Shown here: in pieces, positions 21,493 through 33,695 of the stretch | Layout: each line of letters opens with the position of its first letter | Position numbering within the stretch: the first letter of the stretch is position 1 | NCBI GenBank assembly: GCA_902729315.2 | Contig: LR746274.1 | Location: 7,437,037-7,501,036 of the forward strand | DNA from: Spirodela intermedia | Taxonomy: Eukaryota; Streptophyta; Magnoliopsida; Alismatales; Araceae | DNA length: 64,000 nucleotides | Direction of reading: 5' to 3' | Made by a program: the position numbers and the translations under genes | The notes under the pieces: generated by a model | Told to the model about the DNA's origin: nothing | Seen by the model: the letters and a program-made list of their open reading frames with translations, nothing else | Database searches by the model: none

Positions 21493-22062
21493 ACTATCCT
21501 CCCAAATGCTCAAAATTCCGGTGCATTGCCGACGCATCGCCACCGCGACATCGGAACTCTGTTTTCCTACTTTCAACTTAATTTCTGTTTCATTTAGTGA
21601 TAATTTGTTGATTTTAAATTTACTAAGATATACTTCATTTCATTACAATTCTTTTGGCTTTTATAGATCTTAATTTGATCAATTAAATTGTTTTTAATCG
21701 CTTACATAAGAATCAACGAGCGGAACTCTATTTTCACCAAATTTGCCTTCACCGAGCACTGACGTCATCTTGATGTCTGCACCCTTATTTCCCTTTTTTG
21801 TGAATTTTAAATATATTTTTTTCATTTACTAGTATAAAATTTATAGAAAATAGTATTCTTTGAGCAAAATTTTAAATAAGTACCATATATTATATTACAT
21901 CCTTGTAATTGACTTGGAAAATTATCACTATTTTGAAAGTTTTATTGAATTATAATTGATATATTTGTTTAGAAATACTTCTAAATATCTAAAAATTTCT
22001 ATTTTCTAGTTTTATAAATTTAAAATTTGCGTGATTTACTATACAACGACTAAGTCACGTCA
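21493..22062 (+). mobile_element. Extra partial LTR (3' third), unit 1 only
   Basis: After the LTR end at 21492 the sequence jumps back to actatcctcccaaatgctc, the point inside the LTR near 20918, and reads again to the end gtcacgtca at 22062. It is CpG-poor and matches the unit 2 LTR tail (43650-44215) better than the young LTR beside it, so the young LTR appears to have been added in front of, or swapped into, an older one. Confidence 0.8.
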
Positions 22063-22239
22063 ATGTATTACATAATATTTAGTTTTTTTCTTTTTTTTCT
22101 TAGAGTACACAAAAATATTAACTCTTGTTTTATTTTCTTTTTTTATAATTTTTTTGTTTTAAAAGAATGAAGAGTAGCAAGACAAAGACTGGAGCATACT
22201 AAAGAAGGGTAACAATTATTAATTTTTTTCTGTAATTTA
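22063..22239 (+). other. Leader lacking PBS, start of unit 2 element
   Basis: The LTR end gtca is followed at once by atgtattacataatattt. In the minus-strand elements the same LTR end is followed by 22 bases containing the PBS and then by atgtattgtataatattt. The plus leader has therefore lost just the PBS block. T-rich stretch, then gag. Confidence 0.85.
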
Positions 22240-23630
22240 TTGATATTTATGTATTGTAGAAGATCCTTGCATCTAAGGTTAGAAAATCATTTCACTATTT
22301 CGTTCAAAACTAAAAATCTGAAAGAAAAATTAATTTTGATAGATCCTGAAAGAAGTACAAGTCAAACTAATAATAATCCCATGGCCATAAAAAATTATAA
22401 CATCCCTGATTCATATCAATGAGCATCCAATATTAAAGTCTCATTAGCAACCATTGTTAAATTCAAAATAAATTCAAAAAGTTTCCAAATGCTCTCTAAT
22501 TTTCATGGATTACCTTTAGAAAAACCCCATAAACATTTTAAAAAAAATTACATAGTCTGTGATTTAGTTAATCTCTTTCAAGTTACACCAAAAGTTATTA
22601 AGATAAAATTATTTCCTCATAGCTTAAAGAACAATACTAGTTATTGGTTATCCACATTAGATAGAGAATTAACTAGTTAGAAAGACAGAACAAACCTTTT
22701 CTTTGAAAATTTTCTCCCTTAGAAAAAACTTAAAATATGAGAAAACATATATAAAGTTTTGCTCAAAAGTCAAAAAAGCTTTACATCTAATATGAAAAAA
22801 ATTTAGAAATTTACTCATAAACTATTCTCATCATGCTATACCAAAGTGGCACATGAATAGAATTTTTTATGATAAATTATTAGAACAACATAGAAATATG
22901 GTTGACTCTATATGTGGAAGAGCTTTTTTGGAGAAAACCCTTTATGAGATTTATAGAATTTATGAGAATTTAAGTAAAAATTCTAGAAATCAAGCCTTTT
23001 TTGAGTTATATGAAGGGATAAGGAAAGAAGAATTTATGAATTACATCATGATGATGATACTAGTTTAAAAAATGAGGTTAATAAGATTAATTATAGATTA
23101 AAAAAACTTGATTTACTTATTGACAATATTAAAAAGCCTCATAACCTTCAATTTAATGCATATAGTACATGTCCTATGTATAATGAAAATGACCATTTCG
23201 AATTTCAATGTTATAATTTTGATCACTCATTTCAGACTTGGTAAGAGCAAGTGCAAGTACCCCATGATTTTAGTAAAAATAGAGAATATTTTTCTAATTC
23301 TTATAATCTTAATTGAAGGAATATTTTTTTGTAGAGAGATTTAAATAATATTCAAAATTCAGAAGCACTTAGACTCAATATAAATTCTGAATTTTGTCCA
23401 AAACAAGAACATAGATTTCAGAAAAATCAGTCTTCCAAAATCCAACTTGATTTTACAAATATGATGCAGCAAATGAGCCAAATGATTCAGCAAACAATGA
23501 AACAAATGATGTTGCAGCAAAAACAATTTATAGAGGCTTTTAAGAATAAGAGAGAAGAGGGACAATCACCTAGTCGACTCACAAAAAATTCAGGAAACTA
23601 TCTAATAGTAAGATTTCAGTAAGGAGAATC
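22240..23630 (+). pseudogene. gag: gag, plus-strand element, unit 2
   Basis: Same gag as at 85-1470, with the same stops (TGA after DSYQ, TAG after RELTS at 22678-22680). It keeps the 33 bp lost in unit 1, reading NLQFN...STCPMY before the zinc-knuckle remnant near 23150-23215 (second Cys is Tyr, last Cys kept). Gln-rich tail at 23461-23530, where unit 1 has a TAG at the CAG (23488). Confidence 0.85.
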
Positions 23631-23719
23631 TAGCTAAATTTTTTTTAAAAAACTCACAAAATAAAAATATTAGGATAATAAATATATTAAGTGAGAATAT
23701 TTTACCTGATCTATATTCT

Positions 23720-24812
23720 TAATTATTAGAAGAAATAGATGAGCCATTAGAAGTAAATGAGAATATTAAGACTGAAAATATAGTAGCAGAAAACTTGAAT
23801 AAAATTATTTATTACTCACAATTGATGAATGAATATAGTAAGGATGATGAGGAGAAAGAGTCCTTAGATGAAGAAACAGTAGTTGATCATGGAAAAATCA
23901 TCTAAATTTTAGTAGAAGAGAGTAAGGACAAAAATGAGAAAAAATATGTTTCAAGTGAAGAAAAATCAATTGATTTGAGAGATGTAAGAGAAGAAATTAA
24001 TAAATCTAATTAGAATTTTACAACCATGGAAGTTGATAGTGAGGATGATGATGCATATCATATACTGAAGTTAGTAGACAACTCTTGGAAAGATGAAGAA
24101 TTGGATTAGTTAAGAAACGAAAAACTAGAAAAAGAATTGATTCAACTAATGGTAAAAAAGACAATAATGAATATGATTCAACTAATAGGCAAAAAAATTT
24201 GAATTTTAATGAATTCATTAGATCTCAAATTAAAAAAGACAATTCTTTCATCCTTCAAAACCCACAGCCCATTAGAATTATGTTTAAGCTTGAAATATTT
24301 CACTCCTCACAAATTGAACGAATATGTAGAGAAGATAAAATAGAGCGAGGAAATATTATGCAGATAAAAGAATACATTAAGAAATAGGTGAGTGGAAGAA
24401 TTAAAAATATCATTTTAGATGAAAAATTTTTAGATTGAGTAAGTGCTAATTTGAAAATTACATGACCGGATCACATTTTATAGTGTATTAATAGAAAGTA
24501 TTTACTATTGAATGAGAGCCTTACAAAATAGGATAAAAATGAGGAGAGGTTCTTTTCAAAATGAAAATATTATTTTTGAGAATTTATTTTATTTTATTTT
24601 TTTACAGAAGGTATGTCAAGGTATATTTATATAAAGCAGACGAATTTATACTAAATCTAAAAAAAATATCATGAAACTTACCATGGGATAAAAATATATA
24701 TTGATGGTCATAGATCATCTTATATGATCTAAGTGTTGGCCAGCTGAAGAGATTAAATTCAATGCTGCATGGGAGGCAACCCATGATTTTTATTTCATTC
24801 AATTTTTTTAAA
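23720..24812 (+). pseudogene. ORFX, plus-strand element, unit 2
   Basis: Acidic linker (LEEIDEPLEVNEN) then NFNEFIRSQIKKDNSFILQN to IERICREDKIERGNIMQIKEY, open here for 62 codons at 24199-24387, then stops at Trp-type codons. Ends at the cassette junction, an A/T run near 24812. No known domain. Confidence 0.6.
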
Positions 24813-24817
24813 AATTC

Positions 24818-25494
24818 AAGATAGGTGAGCTCACCATCAAGAGGGCCTTGTGTGCACACAACTTGCTGCTGGCCATGTTCATGTTGATGTCTGAGTGGAT
24901 ATCCTCTTCCATCATGTGAGAGAGGCACAAGTGTGTGGACTTTGTCACTAGAGACTGCATCAATTGCTCAAAGTGCCAAATTGAAGATGCCTCTCTACCT
25001 TGGTTTTACGGAAAGAAGAAGAAAGAAAAGAGCAGCAGAACCCGATTAGCGATTGATGATCATATTTCAATCCTAAACACCGAGAGAAGTTCTATGAATA
25101 TATATATATCTATAAATTAGATTGAAATTGGAGCAAACATCATTGGGGCGAGCATGTATGAAAAAGGATCATACGGATCTTCACAAATTTTCAAACCTAC
25201 TGAACTTCCTCCTTACCAGTTGGATTGTCAACGAAATTCATCATCGACAACATTTCTAATGGGCCAAGAATAATACGTACTTTGTTCAAAAAAATTGGAC
25301 ACATTGCATATCTTTAAGAAAAGAAAATTGCAGAGAAAAAAATGGCACAGGGTGACCGGTACATTTACAGGGTACCTTCAAATCTAAGAACTCCAAGTCG
25401 ATTGTGAACTTCCGTCGAAGACTGAATTCATCACCAGGAAAATTCCTCACGATCTGTAGCAGCTTCTCAAGTAGTATAACGTGGAAAACGGGTA
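24818..25494 (-). pseudogene. BTB/POZ protein fragment, unit 2
   Basis: Upstream exon 25494-25376 is open: PVFHVILLEKLLQIVRNF, then RRKFTIDLEFLDLK and a consensus AAG/GT donor. Second exon about 24993-24818 reads EASSIWHFEQLMQSL, LCLSHMMEEDIHSDIN and AHKALLMVSSPIL, then runs into element DNA. EASSIW matches the family better than the EAYSIW of unit 1. The BTB domain is cut after its first strands and helix, and no start exon is visible, so it cannot make a full protein. Confidence 0.75.
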
Positions 25495-27089
25495 CTGGAT
25501 TAGAGGATACAAGTAAATAAATCTATTGTCGTGCACAAGTCCACATGAACACTACATTGCCTTCTCCCTCTCAGAAAGAACAAAGCCAAGTCACCCACAC
25601 CAAAGCTGCATCTTCCATGATGATATAATGTACACAAAAAGGGAGAAGAATGGACTGATCGATGCCCGTTTTAGAAAACGAGCCATTCTCAGGAATGTGA
25701 CACGTTGCTTCTAGTTACAGGAATGAGGGAAAAATAGCCAATTGCTTTCCATAAGAAGAACGAAGAAGGAGAAGAAGATAGAGATGAAAATGCCAAGAAC
25801 ATGTATTCACTCAAAGAGGACTGATGACAATTCTTCATGGAGGACGGTTCTAGTACACTGTCACATTTTACTGGTTGCTGTAAATCAAGAAATGGAGAAA
25901 CGTCGAGGGCTTCTGATGTGAAAGAGGAAGGGGAGGGAGGTGAGATAGAGAGAGAAAAAAAGTGAGAGAAAGAGGTACATTTTTAATAGGAGTCCTTATT
26001 TCAGATGTGGAGTGGTTCCAAAGGCGTTGCTGCTTCACCTTATTTCAGACAAAATAAAACCCCTGACTCCCCATGTCTCTGTCCTTTACCTTACATAAGG
26101 TCTAGGGTTCCCAGGGCGAGAGAGAGAGGGAGAACATATCAAACTTTAGTGGTCTCGATCTCCCCACCTCCTCCCCTGAACTATGTTATGATTAATGGGA
26201 ATCTGTGATTCATATTCCACATCTCTGAATAATTGAGCTGATCTTAGTTGTTCTTCTCTCTGTCTCTCTCCTTCTCCCTCTCTCTCCCTCTCTCTCTCTC
26301 TCTCTCCCTGTGCTTTGCATCTTGTTACTCAATTAAATGGGGCCATTAGATTGGGATTTATTTAGCTCCACTGAAAATTGCTTTGGCATTGGTTCGACCG
26401 ATCACCTTTCCTGAGCTTGTTGGTAAAATCCAGGTCCTGTAACCAAGAGATGGTTCATACAGTGAAATGTAATGTGGCTCACGAAGTTTAGTAGTTTTCC
26501 AGGTGTGGCCCCCAAATTTTGCACGCTTGTAGAGGGTATTTTTAATTCGAAATTCCATACAACTAAATCGAGAAAAGTGCACTCGTTGAAACAAGTGAGA
26601 AGAGGATCCGCTGAGCTTTCAGGCGGGGTGTGCCCACAGTACCGACGACCCCTTACCAAGAGCCTGCATCAATCTGCCGAACGGTCCACTGTGGAGGTAC
26701 AAGAGAGGCTCGATGGAAGGCATACAGATCCTTTACCGATCCTGCCGGACAGAACCCACCCACCTATTCACTTCGGCCCGATTTACTCGGCCCATTTTTT
26801 ATCCTACGGGGTTGGGTCCTTTCTCGCCCTGCATGGCAATTCCGTTACAGTAATTTCATAAAAACCCTCTACATGAGTTCTCTTGTGGTTCTAACCTATT
26901 CAAGAACCTCGCCATCCTGGCGCCGCCGGCCGGTTTACAGGCGAAAAAGGCCTTACAGGTTACAGAGGAGGTGGGAGACGATACGTAGCCCCGGTAAAGA
27001 CAGCGACAGAGGGACAGAGAGAGAGGCGGAGGTAGAATTAAAATGAGCTTCCACTGGTGTCCGGTACCCTGCTCGACAGGAGGCTCCTT
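25495..27089 (+). other. Cassette middle, unit 2
   Basis: Equivalent to 3307-4901. Promoter/leader-like block with CT tract at 26254-26308 and ATG at 26338 of the same 24-codon frame. The acceptor of the possible fifth LARP exon is CCGG here (26991-26994). No other coding signal that I can support. Confidence 0.35.
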
Positions 27090-28071
27090 CTACCTTCGAA
27101 TCAGCCACTTTTTCCACGTCCCCCTCCTCCTCATTTTGCCATCCTGCGGAGTCAAGATCGACGCACACATCAGCCGAACTAGACAAAAAATCCACAGGTT
27201 CGATCAGGTTTCCAGATCCAGGGTCGGAAGACTCACCATCACCTCCACCTCCACGGTGGGAGAAGGCTGCAGCGACCGCAGTATGAGCACCACGTCGTTC
27301 GTCAGCCGTTTCACCTGCGAGGAAATGCCTTGGTTCAACCCCGCACGGAGATCCAAGGGGAGAGAAATCGGCGGCAGCAGTCGGAATGACAGTCGCTTAC
27401 CCTCGGAAAGCTGGCGATGGTATGCACGCTCACCCAGCCTTCCTCGTCCATCTGCATCTTCAGGTGGACGTTTCTCGCCAGATTGTCCTCGCTGCGCAGA
27501 TTCCAGTCCGTCGTTAATGGATCCAGGCGCAAGATCGGCGATCATCGAAATCGGTACAGAGACGGAGAGAGGGGTACCTGAAGTAGTATTCGATCTGCGT
27601 CCGCAGAAGGAGGGTGACGATCTCGGTCCCCAGACGAGGAGTACTCGGAGGAGGAGAAGGAGCGGGAGGCATGGGCTGGGGGGGGCCATAGCTCCATCCC
27701 GGCTGGTAAATGGGGGAGAGATACGGGGGAGGGAGAGCGTAACCAGAGAAGCCGCCGTAGTGGGGAGGAGACGGCGGGGGACCCCACTGTCTGTGGGCGT
27801 GGCGGCGGTGGAAGCCCTGTCGCCCGTGGAAGCCCGCCATCCTCAGCTTCCTCGGGGAAGACGATGCCGGGAGAAAAGAGGATGGAGAGGTGGAGGGAGA
27901 AGAGGAGGAAAAGATATAGGGAGAAGAGGAGAGTTTGAACGTTGGCGGGCTGGGCCCTGGCGGGAACTCAACTGTAGAGCAGGGCAGTTGCGGGCGTTGC
28001 GGAGTATCCTCATACCGCGGAGCGGCAAGCTTGTGGAGCGGACTTTCCAGAAGGATCTTCGTCGCATCCAT
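27090..28071 (-). CDS. LARP1-like La-motif protein, four exons, open (238 aa), unit 2
   Basis: Exons on the minus strand: 28071-27578, 27491-27401, 27314-27237, 27143-27090 (TAG stop 27092-27090). Introns of 86, 86 and 93 nt all have GT-AG ends. Residues 1-155 are a Pro/Ser-rich, Gly/Tyr-containing low-complexity leader (MDATK..; GFHGRQGFHRRH; GWSYGPPQPMPP), as upstream of La motifs in plant LARP1 proteins. Residues 158-222 form the La motif: QIEYYFSEDNL, MDEEGWVSVHTIASFPR, VKRLTNDVVLIL, VEVE, then KMRRRGTWKKWLIR. The usual acidic/FLR part (DxFLR) is NVHLK here. Exon 3 could also end 6 nt earlier (VEVE then DGK), which suits the family alignment better. There is no DM15 region; it is shorter than usual LARP1b/c proteins. 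ATG chosen at 28071; the frame is open further upstream but without support. Could be expressed or a recent pseudogene. Confidence 0.72.
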
Positions 28072-29384
28072 CGGATACGTGGAATTCAGGGATGCACTCT
28101 CGAGCCGACCACACCCGAAACCAGCTAACAGGTTGTTTATACCAGAGGGAGTGGGGAAGAGAGAGAGAGAGAGTTGTACAAAGGGATTTCTAACGTTAGT
28201 GTAAGGTAATAGCCGTCGGTGCGTGACATGCACGTGATGAGTTGTGTGTGTGTGGGTTTTTAAATTTGGCTGTTTCAATTTGTATCTCAATTATTATTCA
28301 TTACTAAATGAATATTGAGTACATAATTTCTTATACCTTATCGCCCAAACAATATGTTGTATTATTTCTTACTACAGTGCTTTACGTGTTAGATGTTATA
28401 AGTCAGCTCACTTCTTACCAAGAGCTAAAATAAAAAAATCTAAAGCAACACAAGTAGAAATAATTAAAATATCTCTATTGAGGGTAGAGAAGATGTCTTG
28501 AATGTTAGTAGATACACTAAATACACACCTGATTATTATAAATAATAATTTTAGTATTTGGTTAAAATATTATTGTAGAGATATGTTTTATACATTATAC
28601 TACCTTGTGAGATAAATTTTATCCACTATAATAGAAGGCTTTATATTGTGTACTCTTAATGTGATACTCTTGTTATTTTTAGCAATGCCATTTTGAAAAA
28701 AATTGCTTGAATATAGTGTGTGTAATATATATATATGTATATATTTGCAAAAAAAATTCAAGTTTGGATTGTAATTTCTTATGAAGGAAATAAATGCAAA
28801 AAAGTTAATGAAGTATAATTAGGTGTTTTCCAAGTGTTTTATATGAACATCTCTAGACATATTTATTCATATGTAGTCCTCAAATATTGAATATTTTTAG
28901 TTAGTTAACCTTTATTTCTTGTTATCATACATATGAAGAAACAATGTATAAGGCTATAAAATAGATAAAATGAAGCTAAGGAGAGAACAATAGTGCAGGA
29001 AAAGACACGCTTCATGTGACTTGAACCCACCAATGACTAATTAGAAGTTAGATGCCTACATTAAAAAACTATAATGGAAGACTAACATAACCACAAGGGG
29101 AAAGAATTATAGCTTATAATAGAAAAGACAAACATAAGAACATATAAGAAGTGAATGAATTAAACTCAACAATGCACCAACCAAATTTTAACATCATTCA
29201 CAAAAAGACTATAAATACACATAATTACTATAAAATCTATTATCAGAAACCAGACTATAGTGAAGATATATGGAGATTACTATTCAAATATTAGAAAATA
29301 ATTATGATAGAAGTTAATGCAGTCTAAGAGAAGCCTCTAAATCCTAAAGGGACTATAAAGCCTAAACTGAGTCTGGTGGGGTTT
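28072..29384 (-). other. Upstream flank of LARP1-like gene, unit 2
   Basis: No coding signal. CT leader repeat at about 28158-28174 (minus-strand sense), GT run near 28243-28253, G-box core CACGTG at 28231-28236, then AT-rich DNA with a TA run near 28725-28743. Likely donor promoter DNA. Confidence 0.5.
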
Positions 29385-29482
29385 ATAAGTCTTTATTATC
29401 ATGAGTTAATAATTAGTAAATAATATAGTTTTAGCCTTAACTCATGATAAATAGACTTATATTTGTGTTAAAGTGTGAAATT
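29385..29482 (+). mobile_element. LTR 5'-end fragment, unit 2
   Basis: Same 95-bp LTR start with hairpin arms as at 7196, fused to gag. Confidence 0.8.
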
Positions 29483-29499
29483 CTTATAATTCTAATTAG

Positions 29500-29865
29500 A
29501 GGAGTATTTTTTCATGGAGAGACCCAAATAATATTCAAAATCTAGAAGCACTTAGACCTAATTCAAACTTTGAATTTCATCTAAAATAAAAAAACAGATT
29601 TCAAAAAAATCAGCCCTCTCAAACCCAATCTGATATTATGGAAATGATGCAACAAATGAGTCAAATGATGTAACAAATTATGAATCAAATGATACTGCAA
29701 CATAAAAAAATTATAGAGGCTCTTGGGAATAAGAGAGAAGAGGGACAACTACCTAGCCAGCCCCTAGAAAATCTAGGGAACTATCCAACAATAGGATTTC
29801 AATGAGGGGAGTCTAGTAGCATGAATCTAGGAAAAACCCACGAAATGAAAATGTTAGAATAGTGA
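29500..29865 (+). pseudogene. gag: gag C-terminus of pol element, unit 2
   Basis: Equivalent to 7310-7672, with more damage: TAA in the Gln-rich run (29671), a CAA-to-AAA change (HKK for HKQ) and a TGA where unit 3 has CAA in GFQQGES. Confidence 0.78.
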
Positions 29866-30109
29866 ATGTATTAAGAAGTGATAAGATCTTACTTGATCCT
29901 TTCCCCAAACATTAGAAGAAAAGGAAAAGATAGACAGCCCAAAACAAAATCAAATAGGAGTAGAAGAAGATTTTATAGATTCTACCAAGGAAATTTCGAA
30001 AGAGAGGACAACCGTTCCATTTCCTATAGCTCTAGAGCCTAGACAAAGAAAGAAAAAGGAACACAATGAAGAAATAAAGAAAATTTTACAAGATATGTAA
30101 ATTAATCTT

Positions 30110-30690
30110 CCTTTACTCACTACCATTAAACATATTCCTAAATATGTTAAAGTTTTGAAAGAAATGTATACACCAAAAAGAACACCTAGAGTAGAAAAAT
30201 TATCTATACATACTAGTGCTTTATTATTAAATCAATTACCATATAAATTGAGGGATATGGGTGCCCCTTTAATTTTGTGTGGTATTGGTGGATCCATTTT
30301 TCGAAATACATTACTTGACACTAATGCTAGTATTAATTTATTACCTCCAAGTATTTGTGATAAATTTAATATTACTAATCTTAAACCTTCTATTATTACC
30401 TTACAATTTTTTGATAGATCCATAAAACATCCTAAAAATATTTTAGAAAATGTGATAGTGACAATTAAAGGGTGTAAATTTCCAATTGTTTTTGTAGTGC
30501 TGGAAATGGATTTTAATAGATAGTTTTATGATACACCAATCATCCTATGAAGATCATTTTTGCATACAACAAAGATGAATATTTATTTTCTCATAGGTAT
30601 TATGAAAATTTTATATAGAGATCAATCAGTAGAAATTAAAATTTTTAAGGTAGCAAATGATCTTAAGAAATCCCAAGTATATGATTAACA
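30110..30690 (+). pseudogene. Retropepsin, unit 2
   Basis: Open for 122 codons (30155-30523): MYTPKRTPRVEKLSIHTSAL, LILCGIGGSIFRNTLLDTNAS, INLLPPSICDKF, FDRSIKHPKNILENVIVTIK. Active site D-T-N-A as in unit 1. Keeps the CAA that is TAA in unit 1, but the ILGRPF-type segment is damaged (TGA near 30549). Confidence 0.85.
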
Positions 30691-31087
30691 TACCATAGAT
30701 CTTCTAGATGATTTTCATTATCCAGATGTTATTGATGACTATGTGCTGGAAGAATTAGAGGAAGTAGAGAATATAAATTTGAGAGAAAAGAAAGAGGAAG
30801 ATCATCTGAATTTAGAGTTGAAACTTCTTCCCTCTAGTTTAAAATATATGTTTTTGGAGGAAAATAATTCATTTCCTATTATTATTGTAGTTGATTTGAG
30901 TGATGAATAGGAAGAAGAATGATTAGATGTACTTTGAAAAAATAAGAAAGTTATTGAGTGAAAAATGGATGATCTATAAGGCATTGATATGAGTGTATGT
31001 ATGTATAATATATACCTAAAGGAGGGGGCTAGGACTAGCAGGGAACCACAATGAAGATTAAATCCTAACATGATGGAAATTGTAAAA

Positions 31088-31607
31088 AAAGAAATTTTAA
31101 AGTAGTTGGTTGTTGATATTCTTTATCCTATTTCAAATAGAAAATGGCTTAGTCCTATACAAATGGTGCCAAAAAAAATCAGGGATCACGTTTATAAAAA
31201 ACAAAAATGGGGATGAAATACAAACAAGATTAACTAACACTTGGAGGGTTTGCATTGATTATAGAAAATTAAATTCAGTTACTAGAAAAGATCATTTTCC
31301 CTTATCATTTACTAATCAAATTCTAGAAAAATTAGTTGAAAAAAACTTTTTTTGTTGTCTAGATGGATACTCTAGTTATAATCAAATTTATATAAACCCT
31401 TTAGATCAAGAAAAAATAACTTTCACTTGTCCATTTGGTACTTTTACTTTTAAATGCATGCCTTTTGGTCTGTGTAATTATCTAGCCCCATTTCAAAGAT
31501 GTATGCTGTCTATTTTTTCTGATATGACAAGAAAATATATGAAAATTTTTATGGACGATTTTTCTATTTTTGGTGAATCATTTGATGAATGTTTAAATCA
31601 TTTATAG
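31088..31607 (+). pseudogene. Reverse transcriptase domain, unit 2
   Basis: Same motifs as unit 1 with better residues in places (TRLTNTWRVCIDYRKLN, RKDHFPL); FMDDFSIFG box intact. Eight-A frameshift near 31172 and terminal TAG at 31605 are shared. Confidence 0.93.
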
Positions 31608-32298
31608 CATGTACTTGAGAAATGTATAGAGAAAAAATTAGTTTTGAGTTGGGAGAAATCACATTTTATGGTTAGAGAGGGAGTTGTGTTGGGTCATATT
31701 ATGAGTGAAAATGGTTTAGAGGTGGATAGAGCAAAAATTGATATTATATCTAAAATGAAACCTCCAAATTCAGTAAAACAGATTAGATCTTTCTTGGGTC
31801 ATGTAGGTTATTATAGAAAATTTATTCAAGATTTTTCAAAATTTTCTAAACCTCTCACCATGTTATTATCTAAAGATGTGCCTTTTAATTTTGATGAGAA
31901 ATGTTTTGAGTCTTGTTCTGAAATAAAAAGATTACTTATTGAGACACTCATTTTACAAGCTCTTGATTGGTCCTTTCCCCTTGAAATAATGTGTGATGCA
32001 TTGAATTATGTAGTGGGGACCGTTCTAGGACAAACAAAAGAGTCAAAACCTATAGTAATTTTATATGCGAGTAAAACTATATCTAATGCTCAATTAAATT
32101 ATACCACGATTGGAAAAGAGTCGTTTGTTGTAGTATTTTTATTAGAAAGGTTTAAATCATCTATTTTGAGAGCTAAAATTATTCTTTATACTGATCATAT
32201 AGTATTAAAATATTTGTTAAATAAGAAAGATGCAAAGCCATGTTTATTAAGATGTATTTATTGTTGTAAGAATTTGACTTAGAAATAAAAGACAAAAA
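31608..32298 (+). pseudogene. RT thumb and RNase H, unit 2
   Basis: Longest open stretch of the pol region in the window: 212 codons at 31644-32282, through SFLGHVGYYRKFIQDFSKFSK, EIMCDALNYVVGTVLGQ and [17 protein letters not shown]. First RNase H Asp present. Confidence 0.9.
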
Positions 32299-33695
32299 AG
32301 GTTTCGAGAATGTTGTTTGCTGATCATCTTTTTAGATTAAGTGATACAAGAATAAATGTAGAACCTTTACAAGACACATTTCTAGATGAACAATTCATGG
32401 CAGCTCAACATCAACCATCACCATGGTATGCACATATTGTTAATTTTCTGATTTCTAGAAAAATTCTAGAATAGTGAGATAAGAACATAAAACATCATTT
32501 CTTCTCTAAGATTAGAAATTATTTTTGGCATGATCTTGATTTATATTAGTTGGGCAATGATCAAATTTTAAGGAGATGTGTTCCTGAAGAAGAATATCAT
32601 AAGATTATTAACATGTGCCATTCATCTAACTAAGGAGGACATTTCTTTGGACGAAAAAAAGTTGCAAAAAAAATTCAGTGTAGTTTTTATTAGCCTACAA
32701 TCATTAGAGATTCTATAGAATTTAGTAGAACACATATTTCATGTCAATCTATAGGTAACATGAGTAAGAAAATATGAAATACCCATGAGTAATATGTTAG
32801 TAGTCGAAATTTTTCATGTTCAGGGAATAGATTTCATGGGTCCCTTCCCATCAGCTGAAAAATATGAATATATTTTGCTTGCTGTTGATTATGTGTCGAA
32901 GTGGGTGGAAGCTATTCCTACTAGAACTAATGATCATAAAATCGTGATGAAATTTGTGTAGGAAAATATTTTTTGAGATTTGGATTTCTTAGAGTGATTA
33001 TTAGTGACAAAGGAACACATTTTACAGATAAACATTTTAGGGAACTATTGAAAGAGAATGGAGTGCACCATAGAGTAGCCACTCCATATCATCCCCAGAC
33101 AAATGGGCAAATTGAAGTAGCAAATAGGGAAATTCAAAGAATTTTAAGAAAAATAGTTAGACTAAATAGGAAAGATTGACCCACGAAATTACAAGATGTA
33201 TTATGGGCCTATAGAATAGCTTGTAAAAATCCCATAGGTATGTCCCCATTTCGTCTTATTTTTAGAAAGCCATGTCATCTTCTTGTGGAAATAGAACATA
33301 AAGCATTATGGGCTATAAAAACTTTATGTATGGATGAAAAATCAGTTGGAGGGCATAAAATTTTTCAGCTACATGAACTAGAGGAGTTAAGGAATGAAGC
33401 TTATGAAAATCATAAAATATATAAAGAAAAAACTAAAACTTTTCATTATAAATACATTAGCAGAACTTTTTTTGATGTTGGACAAAAAGTGTGGTTATAT
33501 GATTCTAGGCTGAAATTATTTCTAAGAAAATTAAAATAAAAATAGATAGGCCCTTATATGATGCAAGAGACATATGATCATGGAGTTATAATGATTAAAG
33601 ATCCTAAAAGTGATCATAACTTTAAGGTAAATGGACAGCGGCTTAAACATTATATAGAACACGAATGCCTTGCAAATAAAGAAATTTTATTATAA
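32298..33695 (+). pseudogene. Integrase, unit 2
   Basis: D-D-E residues present in [28 protein letters not shown] and [12 protein letters not shown]; same 1-bp break before the second Asp (about 32973). C-terminal [19 protein letters not shown] then TAA. DALWAY of units 1 and 3 is DVLWAY here. VNGQRLKHYIEHECLANKEIL closes the polyprotein near 33690. Confidence 0.92.

Larger units (their letters stand above)
1..22155. repeat. Tandem macro-repeat, unit 1
   Basis: First of three direct copies of a nested-retrotransposon block. The leader sequence at position 1 (gttttaaaagaatgaagag) recurs at 22156 and 44309, and every module in between recurs in the same order and strand. Unit 1 is the most decayed copy in the captured cassette. 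Compared with unit 2 it lacks 33 bp near 985 and about 594 bp near 11480, but has an extra LTR tail at 21493-22062, so its length is nearly the same by chance. The left end is cut by the window. Confidence 0.93.
24817..29384. mobile_element. Captured host-gene cassette, unit 2
   Basis: Same cassette and same end points as in units 1 and 3 (left junction in the A-run before ttcaagatagg, right junction at gggtttataagtc), showing that the capture came before the triplication. Carries an open LARP1-like gene and a BTB piece without the two unit 1 stops in its first exon. Confidence 0.7.
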
